The position numbers were made by a program, and so were the translations under genes. Of a stretch of DNA of 15,160 nucleotides, positions 5,204 to 11,948 are shown piece after piece. The stretch covers positions 1 through 15,160 of the forward strand of contig JAKAWN010000136.1 of NCBI GenBank assembly GCA_021827245.1, given 5' to 3'. The stretch's first letter is position 1. Each line of letters opens with the position of its first letter. The DNA is from Acidobacteriota bacterium. Its GTDB lineage: Bacteria > Acidobacteriota > Terriglobia > UBA7540. The notes below the pieces were generated by a model that made no database searches, was not told the origin of the DNA, and was given only the letters and a program-made list of their open reading frames with translations.

Positions 5204-7564
5204 CTAGAACAAGGCTGGCTGCTCCTGTTCAGAAACGAAATTTGATCGCTTCTTTCGGCGACCAAGGCTGCTTGCCGGAGGCCGCGACCCGAATATCAGG
5301 AGGCTTGGGCCGACCGGCGTCTGCGTCACAGGCGTAACCGGCACAAATGTTGTTGAGGAATCAGTGGGAGAGCTTTCAACTGGCTCAGGCTCCTGCGACA
5401 CGGCAGGGACGATTCTGTTTTGCTCCGCCTGGATCTCTCGCCAAACCGCGGCGGCGGACTCGCCGATTCCGCCTCCAGTGACCAGTTCGCGGGCCAAGGC
5501 GGTCAGCATGTCTTCACCTTCGCTGAGTGCCTGAAGGCCTTCCCCGGAAAATTTTCCTTCCATCGCCAGCGAGACAAGCAACTTTTTACCCATGAGGCGC
5601 AAGCAGGCCGTTTGAACGGTGTCATCATAGTGCAGGTAAAAGACGCGAACCGGCTGCCGTTGCCCAATGCGCCAGGACCGGCGGCTTGCCTGGCGCAACG
5701 TGTGAAGGGAATAGCCGGATTCATAAAAGATCAGGGTGGGGTGGCTCAGGAGATCGAGGCCCGTCTCGATGATTTTGGGATGCGAGATCGTTACCTGGAC
5801 GCCCTCCCGCAACTTCTTCTCGATCCACGCCTCCCGTTTCTCGGTGGGCACGTTGGCGGTGAGCACAGCCACCCGGATGCCTTCATGTGTGAGAATGCTT
5901 TCCAGGCGTCGCGTCACATCGCGCCTCTGCGTAAATACCGCATAGACGTGGCAGCGACGACTGGCTCTGAGCTCACCCTGAATGATCTCGAGCAACCGGC
6001 GCTCCTTCGCCTGGAGGCATTCGCGATCCAGGTCTTCAGGTTGGGCTATCAGAAATTTTTCCCGCCGAGCCGTTTCTTCATTGAACTCCCAACCCCACAG
6101 TTCACCGACCTCGTAAGGTCTGTCAGGGTACATCAAAAGCGCATTGAGGCCGACGCTCATCACCGAGTGGTTGCCGCGATGCTCCTTGAGGGCGCGTTTG
6201 ACATCGTCTTCGAGCTGGCGGTAGGCAGTGCACAATGGAGGGTCCATCCGGACGCCGATCACTTCTTCCGAATAGGTCGGCAGGTCACACGCGATATCTT
6301 CAAGCGAGATGAACGCCCCGAGCCCCATCAGAAATTGACCGAACAGCAGCGGAGACGCGCCCGGCCGACGCTTGACCTGTGTGGTCACGCGCGCCTTCGA
6401 GCAGGCATTGTCAGCCGGCTGGATCGTCGTGATTTTCTCCAGCACCCCGTAGGTTTCGGCGAAGGACCGCACGCCCGCTTCGCTCCACTCATAGCCGAGC
6501 CCGGCCATCTTCCCGGGTTCCAGCCGAAACAAGAGATGATAGAGGTCATCGGCATAGCCGCTGAGCAGTGTGCCGGTAAGAACCACCAGACGATCAGTGC
6601 AAGCGGCAAGAGTTCCAAGTGCGTTGCCTTGCGCCGTGTCGCCTGCGGTCAGTTGATGCACTTCGTCCCCAATGCCGTAATCGAACCAGTCGGAAAGATA
6701 ACGCCCGATGAACTCCATCGGCGCCACTCGGCGAACTCGTTTCCCGTCGGCCTGCCAAAGGGGGCTGTAAAGTTGACGCCGTGACATCCGACGAGGGTCC
6801 TTTTCTTCGTCCTCCTCGCCCGTATCGCCGATGATCTCACTGAACCGCAACTTCCCAAAATCCGAGGCGAGCAGCCGCTCATCACCGAGATAGACGGGGC
6901 ATCCGGTGTCCGAATTGACGACGCTGCCTTGGTAGCGGCCGCATTGCGCCACCTGGTAGGCGTGCCGCCAGAACCAGCCCAGCTTGGCGCGATCCCTTCC
7001 GACTATAAATAAGGATGGACCCGAGGAGACTGACTGCCGCCAGCGTTCCCGAGCGGATTTGTAATTCTTCCGCAGACGAAGGTCAGTCAAGGTGGTGTGG
7101 AAGCCCTCGCGTACAATCTTGCCGTGGCGAAGCCTCACCTCATTGACGCCGCACGGGGACCCGTGTCGCGCGTGATCGCGCAAAGCGTCGATGAAGAAAA
7201 CCCTGATTCTCGGGATCGTTTGGAAAGCCTCTCGAGCCATTTTCGCGATCAGATGACCCGGCACCATCGCCAGGGTGGTGTGAGCTCTCCCCTCGGCGTG
7301 GCAATGGATGGCGGCGAGCGCAATCAGCGTCTTGCCCGTCCCACACTCTCCGATGACGGCAGCGGCACGGGCTCGCTCCCAACGGCGGACTACGCCCATG
7401 GCCGCCAGTTCTTGAACGCGGTAAGGCCTTCGGAGCAAGGTCTTCATCCAGGGTGAAACCGGGTCGTCGGGTGTGTGCAAGGCGGGGTGCGTCTCGATGA
7501 TGCGCTCGCCCAACTCCTTGCTGAAGTGTTTGAGATAGTCCTGAATGGTCGCGGGAATCGGCAT
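5204..7564 (-). CDS. SNF2-like superfamily 2 helicase with C-terminal clamp-binding-like motif
   Basis: The protein has 786 residues from ATG 7564, chosen because GAAAGG lies about 9 nt upstream; the frame is open to 7795 but that extension looks non-coding. Motif I is GECGTGKT (residues 72-79), motif II DEVH (300-303), motif III LTGTLLSGYADDLYHLLFRL (329-348), and motifs V-VI include TGLDLLSH and RQASRRSWRIGQRQPV (around 624-638); RIGQ is a hallmark of SNF2 proteins. About 170 residues separate the motif I region from motif II, an unusually large insertion. A Pro/Ser/Thr-rich, probably disordered tail (about 720-780) ends in QPALF, matching the Q-x-x-L-F beta-clamp-binding pattern. Such proteins use ATP to translocate on double-stranded DNA and remodel bound complexes. 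It diverges from the transposition operon and lies inside the element, so a role in target selection or transpososome remodelling is possible; a defence or passenger role is the alternative. Confidence 0.88.
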   Translation of the reverse strand: MPIPATIQDYLKHFSKELGERIIETHPALHTPDDPVSPWMKTLLRRPYRVQELAAMGVVRRWERARAAAVIGECGTGKTLIALAAIHCHAEGRAHTTLAMVPGHLIAKMAREAFQTIPRIRVFFIDALRDHARHGSPCGVNEVRLRHGKIVREGFHTTLTDLRLRKNYKSARERWRQSVSSGPSLFIVGRDRAKLGWFWRHAYQVAQCGRYQGSVVNSDTGCPVYLGDERLLASDFGKLRFSEIIGDTGEEDEEKDPRRMSRRQLYSPLWQADGKRVRRVAPMEFIGRYLSDWFDYGIGDEVHQLTAGDTAQGNALGTLAACTDRLVVLTGTLLSGYADDLYHLLFRLEPGKMAGLGYEWSEAGVRSFAETYGVLEKITTIQPADNACSKARVTTQVKRRPGASPLLFGQFLMGLGAFISLEDIACDLPTYSEEVIGVRMDPPLCTAYRQLEDDVKRALKEHRGNHSVMSVGLNALLMYPDRPYEVGELWGWEFNEETARREKFLIAQPEDLDRECLQAKERRLLEIIQGELRASRRCHVYAVFTQRRDVTRRLESILTHEGIRVAVLTANVPTEKREAWIEKKLREGVQVTISHPKIIETGLDLLSHPTLIFYESGYSLHTLRQASRRSWRIGQRQPVRVFYLHYDDTVQTACLRLMGKKLLVSLAMEGKFSGEGLQALSEGEDMLTALARELVTGGGIGESAAAVWREIQAEQNRIVPAVSQEPEPVESSPTDSSTTFVPVTPVTQTPVGPSLLIFGSRPPASSLGRRKKRSNFVSEQEQPALF

Positions 7565-7632
7565 ACTCTGAACCTTTCGATACGCGAAATTGCAAGCGGC
7601 GGATACAGGCCGACAGGCAGGGCTAAAAAAAG

Positions 7633-7663
7633 TGCTTGACATGCAAGCATGAATAAATGTAAA
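7633..7663 (+). promoter_or_regulatory. Putative promoter with overlapping palindrome for the transposition operon
   Basis: TTGACA (7636-7641) is followed by a 16-bp spacer and TGTAAA (7658-7663). The -35 is embedded in the inverted repeat TGCTTG-ACATG-CAAGCA (7633-7649), a candidate operator. Predicted initiation falls at about 7670, practically on the first codon of the next gene. The site lies in the 106-bp divergent region between the helicase and the DUF6788-like gene and could regulate both. Confidence 0.55.
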
Positions 7664-7667
7664 AGCA

Positions 7668-7679
7668 CATGTGTACATG
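7668..7679. promoter_or_regulatory. Short palindrome at the start of the transposition operon
   Basis: CATGT-GT-ACATG is an inverted repeat (5-2-5) spanning the predicted transcription start and the candidate start codons. It could be a repressor site that controls operon expression; with such a short motif, chance is also possible. Confidence 0.3.
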
Positions 7680-8060
7680 ACGAGTGCACAGACACCTGCG
7701 GAAGTTCGGGCCTGGTTCAGAAGAGCCATCCGGCGACTGTGGCCCGTCGCCACCGGCTCTCTTTCATTGAGGAGGGGACGGTGTATTCGACCCAACTGCC
7801 CGGCTTGCGCCTCCGGGAAACTTCACAGTAATTACGCTCTGTACGGCCGGCGGGGAGACCGCCGCTTCTCCATTTACGTCCCGGACCGTATGGTTCCCGA
7901 GGTGCGCAAAGCAATTCGTAACGGCCGACGGCTGCAGGAGTTGATCAATGAGGCCGGGGTGCGTTACGTCCAGACGCTGAAGCGAACTCAAGGTTCCAGG
8001 TTGCCCAAGCGGAGACGATCCCGTAGGAGGCCTGATGTGGCCGACCAGGGGAACAATTAA
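7671..8060 (+). CDS. Small Cys-motif protein, DUF6788-like, first gene of the transposition operon
   Basis: 129 residues if GTG 7671 is used, 127 from ATG 7677. No Shine-Dalgarno precedes either, and the predicted transcript start lies at about 7670, so the mRNA may be leaderless. The core GSLSLRRGRCIRPNCPACAS then GKLHSNYALYGRRGDRRFSI followed by YVPDRMVPEVRKAIRNGRRL resembles DUF6788 proteins (C-G-K-P-x-C-x-C-x-x-G-x-x-H-G-P-Y-x-Y then YVP and a helical tail). Cys38, Cys43, Cys46 and His52 could bind a metal. The C-terminus carries a basic patch (KRRRSRRR), suggesting nucleic-acid contact. It is 30-36 bp upstream of tnsAB and cotranscribed by position. Its function in this family is unknown to me; a DNA-binding accessory or regulator of transposition is inferred. 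Confidence 0.72.
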   Translation: MYMTSAQTPAEVRAWFRRAIRRLWPVATGSLSLRRGRCIRPNCPACASGKLHSNYALYGRRGDRRFSIYVPDRMVPEVRKAIRNGRRLQELINEAGVRYVQTLKRTQGSRLPKRRRSRRRPDVADQGNN

Positions 8061-8070
8061 CTTGGTCGGC
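8040..8070 (+). other. Hairpin between the DUF6788-like gene and tnsAB
   Basis: GCCGACCA (8040-8047) and TGGTCGGC (8063-8070) form an 8-bp perfect stem with a 15-nt loop holding the upstream stop codon. No T-run follows, so it is not a classical terminator. It may stabilise or process the message, or modulate translation of the transposase from the Shine-Dalgarno 13 nt downstream. Confidence 0.4.
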
Positions 8071-8096
8071 GACCCTATTCTTGGAGGTGTATGGCG

Positions 8097-10760
8097 ATGC
8101 CGAACCGAAATGACCTGACGGTGTGGTACCAGCGGTTAGGAATATCGGCGCGCACCCAAGCCCTCATTGATCATATTCGTTCGTCGCACCCGGCGCGTCG
8201 CGTGGGCGGCGGCCGGGCGAACGTGTCTGGACGCTACCCCAGCAGGAAAATGGGCGTCACCATCCAGTTCGAGAGCCATCGTGTCGAGTTGGCTGCGATC
8301 TATGAAATGGAGCATTCGCCAGACGTGCTCGAATACTACGATCAGCCCCCTTCGATCAAACTGTTTTACGACAGCCTCGCCGGCAAACGGCTGGCAGTCT
8401 TGCATACACCGGATTTTTTTGTGATTCGTCAAAACGAGGCGGGGTGGGAAGAATGGAAAACTGAGGAAGACCTTCATCGCCTCCAAGAGCGAAGTCCGAA
8501 CCGCTACCAATGGCAGGATGGACGCTGGCGGTGTCCGCCCGGTGAGGCGCACGCTCATCCTTGCGGTCTCTTCTATCGCGTCCGATCGTCGAAGGAGATC
8601 CACTGGACCTACCAGCGCAATATTCAGTTCCTCGAAGATTACCTCCGTATCGATCCTTCAATTCTCCCGCTGCCGACCGAGGCGCGAGAAAAAATCCTCG
8701 CTTATACGAATGCATTGCCCGGAATCTCGCTCGAAGAGCTTCTGGAGCGAACTGCTGAATTCGCAACTCCAGATGACGTTTACCGCCTCATCGCCGCCGA
8801 TTATCTCTATGTTGACCTCGACCGAGCCGCGCTTGCTGAGCCCGAAAAGGTTCAGGTCTTCCCGCATCACACGACAGTAGCTCAGGCCCTCTCGTCAAAG
8901 GATCGGCCACCGCTTTCCAGATCAGAAACTTTCATGCCAAGCGCACTGGTAACCTGGGATGGCCGCAAGTGGCAAATCGTCAACGTGGGCGAACATCACG
9001 TGGATATCTTGGGCGAGAACCGGAGCCTCATTGAGCTTCCTTTGGACGCGTTCGAGTCGCTGGCGAAGGATGGTCGGATCAAGCAGATTGGTCCGCCGAC
9101 GGGGGACACACGGACAGCAATGGTAATTGAAGCCATCGGCCGCGGCAACGGACGGGACTTAGAAGTGGCTAATCAGCGGACTGAACTCCTCCGCCTCCAT
9201 GCTTCGGGCGAGCCGATGCCTGGCGGCACTCAAGCCTCAGCGCGTTCACTCCGCCGCTGGGCCGCGGCGCGTCGTGAAGCCGAGCGCGAGTTAGGGGATG
9301 GCTATGTTGCCCTGATTCCCCGACTCGCGTGGCGAGGGAATTACCAGCCCAAGCTTCCGGAGCTGTCGCGGAAGTTGATGCAGAAATTTATCGAGACTGA
9401 GTACGAAACGCACAAGCAGAAAACCCGGCACGCCGTGTGGATCGCTCTTCGGCTGGCCTGCCAGCAGCAAGATGTCGTCGCTCCTTGTTATAAGACGTTT
9501 TGCCGTGCGGTGCGAAGCCGCTCCGGCCCGGATCAAGATCGTAAAAGGCAGGGGGAAAGAGCGGCCTATCGGCACGAGCCATTCTATTGGGAGCTTGAGT
9601 TGAAAACGCCCCGGCATGGCGACCGGCCTTTCGAGATCGCCCACATCGATCACACTGAGCTCGACGTCGAAACGGTCTCCTCACGGACCGGTCGCTTACT
9701 TGGACGACCTTGGCTGACCCTGATGATGGATGCTTTCTCCCGGCGGGTCCTTGCTTCTTATCTTACATTCGATCCGCCCAGCTACCGTTCCTGCATGATG
9801 GCCTTGCGGGACTGCGTGCGGCGGAACGGCCGACTGCCTCAGATCCTTGTCATGGATGGTGGTGCGGAATTCCGAAGCATTTATTTTGAGAGTGTGCTGG
9901 CGCGCTTTGAGTGCATTCAAAAGACGAGGCCGCCGGCTAAAGCGCGCTTCGGTGCGATACTCGAGCGGCTCTTCGGCACCACCAACTTGCAATTCGTCCA
10001 TAATCTCGAGGGCAACACTCAGGCCACGCGGAATGTCCGGGAAGTCACTCGATCGGTCTCACCCCGGCGGCACGCCGTGTGGACACTGCCTATGCTTGAG
10101 GAGCGGCTGGGCAACTTCTTCTACGAGATCTATGACATGCAGCCGCACCCAGCTTTGGGACAAAGCCCGCGCGAGGAGTTCGCTCGAGGCATGGCCCGCT
10201 TCGGGCCGCGATTCCACCGATTGGTCGCTTATGACGACGACTTCTTGATGGCGACTTCGCCCACGACCAGCAAAGGGACCGCAAAAGTGGTGGAGGGCCA
10301 CGGCGTTAAAATCAACCACCTCTACTACTGGTGCGAAGCCTTCCGCCATCCTGATCTTGCTGGACAACAGGTGGAGGTACGCTTCGATCCATTCGATCTT
10401 GGGACGGCTTTCGCCTTCGTGCACCGCCAATGGGCGACCTGCCATTCGGAACATTATCTGACGTTCCGCGGCCGCTCGCAGCGCGAAATCATGTTGGCTA
10501 CCCAGGAACTGAAGCGGATACGCCAGACTCATGCGCGGGAATACAACATCACGGGAAGCCGCTTGGCTGAATTCTTAGAATCCATTGAAGCTGAGGAGAA
10601 GTTGCTTCAACAGCGGCTTCGCGACGCCGAGGCGAGCGTCATTCGGACTCATGCATCAGGGTGCGAGCGCTCACTTGACGCGCAACCTTCCGCTATGGCA
10701 TCGGAACCCCTGTCTTTCAACGAAGAGAATATTGTCCCAGAGGTTTACGGAGAATTCTGA
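8097..10760 (+). CDS. tnsAB: TnsA-TnsB fusion transposase
   Basis: An 887-residue protein. Start ATG 8097 has GGAGG 9 nt upstream; ATG 8091 is only 3 nt from it. The N-terminal third matches the TnsA endonuclease: VELAAIYEMEHSPDVLEYYD-QP (about 63-84), HTPDFFV with Asp106 and EWK (Glu119, Lys121), the restriction-enzyme-like E...D...ExK set, with Glu64 as the likely first acid; a TnsA C-terminal-like helical region follows to about 265. Then comes a Mu/TnsB-type part: HTH near 340-400 (ARSLRRWAAARREAEREL), an rve DDE core with Asp518 (AHIDHTELD), Asp587 (LVMDGGAEF) and Glu623 (ILERLFGT), 35 residues separating the last two, a beta-barrel near 730-780 and a coiled-coil tail. TnsA cuts 5' ends and TnsB joins 3' ends, so the fusion should support cut-and-paste movement. 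tnsC follows after 3 bp. Confidence 0.93.
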   Translation: MPNRNDLTVWYQRLGISARTQALIDHIRSSHPARRVGGGRANVSGRYPSRKMGVTIQFESHRVELAAIYEMEHSPDVLEYYDQPPSIKLFYDSLAGKRLAVLHTPDFFVIRQNEAGWEEWKTEEDLHRLQERSPNRYQWQDGRWRCPPGEAHAHPCGLFYRVRSSKEIHWTYQRNIQFLEDYLRIDPSILPLPTEAREKILAYTNALPGISLEELLERTAEFATPDDVYRLIAADYLYVDLDRAALAEPEKVQVFPHHTTVAQALSSKDRPPLSRSETFMPSALVTWDGRKWQIVNVGEHHVDILGENRSLIELPLDAFESLAKDGRIKQIGPPTGDTRTAMVIEAIGRGNGRDLEVANQRTELLRLHASGEPMPGGTQASARSLRRWAAARREAERELGDGYVALIPRLAWRGNYQPKLPELSRKLMQKFIETEYETHKQKTRHAVWIALRLACQQQDVVAPCYKTFCRAVRSRSGPDQDRKRQGERAAYRHEPFYWELELKTPRHGDRPFEIAHIDHTELDVETVSSRTGRLLGRPWLTLMMDAFSRRVLASYLTFDPPSYRSCMMALRDCVRRNGRLPQILVMDGGAEFRSIYFESVLARFECIQKTRPPAKARFGAILERLFGTTNLQFVHNLEGNTQATRNVREVTRSVSPRRHAVWTLPMLEERLGNFFYEIYDMQPHPALGQSPREEFARGMARFGPRFHRLVAYDDDFLMATSPTTSKGTAKVVEGHGVKINHLYYWCEAFRHPDLAGQQVEVRFDPFDLGTAFAFVHRQWATCHSEHYLTFRGRSQREIMLATQELKRIRQTHAREYNITGSRLAEFLESIEAEEKLLQQRLRDAEASVIRTHASGCERSLDAQPSAMASEPLSFNEENIVPEVYGEF

Positions 10761-10763
10761 GGC

Positions 10764-11948
10764 ATGGATAGAAGCGGTTTTCCGCCGCAACTCCAAAATC
10801 GGCCCTGGCCCGAGCGCCTCGCTTATTTTCATTCCTACACCGTCGCGCATCCAGCCCTCGTTGAGGCCAAAGAAAAGCTCCTTTGCGCGATTCAAGATTC
10901 CGCGCCAAATACCTTGATCCTGGTTCTCGGTCCGGCCGGAGTGGGCAAGACAACGCTTTGTCGCAAGATCGAGCAAGTTCTCACCCAGGACATGGCTTCC
11001 GACCTCGCCTCTGATCCTACGCGCTTGCCGGTCGTAAGCATCGAAGCGATGGCCTATGACTCGCGAACTTTTAACTGGGGGGACCATTTCAGGCGCCTTC
11101 TCCTCGAAATGGAGGAACCGCTGGTCGACTACAAAATAGCTCCTTGGCCCGGCACGCCGCCTGAGACGTCCCGAGGGGTTAGGCTGGGACGGAGGCCAAC
11201 AGCCGCCGCCTATCAGCACGCCGCGGAACAAGCGTTGACCTTCCGCCGACCCAAGGCCGTACTGATTGATGAAGCCCAGCATCTTGCCAAAATCCCTTCA
11301 GGCCGGAAACTTGCCGATCAACTGGACGTTATTAAGTCAATCGCCAGCCGGACGCGCACCATTCACGTGTTGTTTGGAACCTACGATCTTCTTGCCTTCC
11401 GTAACTTGAGCGGACAGCTTAGCCGTCGAAGTATCGACATCCACTTCCACCGCTACCGGCTCGACGACCAAAGCGAGAAGAAAGCGTTCTGGGGCGCTCT
11501 TCGTTCTTTTGAACAACACCTGCCCTTGGCCGAACCGCCGGATCTCCTTCAACAATGGGAATATCTGTATGAGCGCAGCGTCGGCTGTGTAGGTGTCTTA
11601 AAACAGTGGTTGGATCGCGCGCTCGCCATAGCAGCCCGGCAAAACTCTGCAACCTTCAACAGACCGATCCTTGAAGCTTCTCGCCTATCGGTCTCACAGT
11701 GCGAAAAAATGCTGTCGGAAGCGTTGGATGGAGAAAACCAACTGGTCGAGCGGGAGAATGATGTTCGGAACCTTCGTCTGCGCTTGGGGCTAAAGAACAA
11801 TGCCCCTGAAAAGAATCCGATGCCCCCGTCAACGGACGCCATCAACCGAAGCCATGTCCAACGAAGGTGGCGGCCAGGAGATCGCCGGCCGTACCGCGAC
11901 AAAGTCGGCGTGGGAGCTCCTGTCTATGCCGCATCCGCGGTCGTTTGA
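10764..11948 (+). CDS. tnsC: TnsC/TniB-type AAA+ ATPase, transposition regulator
   Basis: A 394-residue AAA+ protein with Walker A GPAGVGKT (56-63), Walker B AVLIDEAQHL (165-174, Asp169-Glu170), a sensor-like VLFGTYDLLAF (202-212) and a conserved SGQLSRRS stretch (216-223). TnsC polymerises on target DNA in an ATP-dependent way and connects the TniQ/TnsD target selector with the TnsAB transposase. The ATG follows the tnsAB stop by 3 bp, so translation is probably coupled. Length fits TniB/TnsC, which range from about 270 to 550 residues. The last 50 residues are polar and overlap the start of tniQ by 23 bp. Confidence 0.93.
   Translation: MDRSGFPPQLQNRPWPERLAYFHSYTVAHPALVEAKEKLLCAIQDSAPNTLILVLGPAGVGKTTLCRKIEQVLTQDMASDLASDPTRLPVVSIEAMAYDSRTFNWGDHFRRLLLEMEEPLVDYKIAPWPGTPPETSRGVRLGRRPTAAAYQHAAEQALTFRRPKAVLIDEAQHLAKIPSGRKLADQLDVIKSIASRTRTIHVLFGTYDLLAFRNLSGQLSRRSIDIHFHRYRLDDQSEKKAFWGALRSFEQHLPLAEPPDLLQQWEYLYERSVGCVGVLKQWLDRALAIAARQNSATFNRPILEASRLSVSQCEKMLSEALDGENQLVERENDVRNLRLRLGLKNNAPEKNPMPPSTDAINRSHVQRRWRPGDRRPYRDKVGVGAPVYAASAVV

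Noticed and set aside
5420..6784. Long plus-strand open frame of 454 codons opposite the helicase
   Set aside because: It is antisense to a protein with clear helicase motifs; the product shows no recognisable domain and the open frame is explained by GC-rich codon use.
7565..7795. Helicase start at 7795 (863 residues)
   Set aside because: This would overlap the promoter and start of the divergent operon and lacks a ribosome-binding site; ATG 7564 has one and begins helicase-like sequence.
11800..11925. Longer tniQ start at 11800
   Set aside because: It would overlap tnsC by 149 bp with no Shine-Dalgarno; 11926 has GGGAG at 9 nt and precedes the TniQ domain directly.
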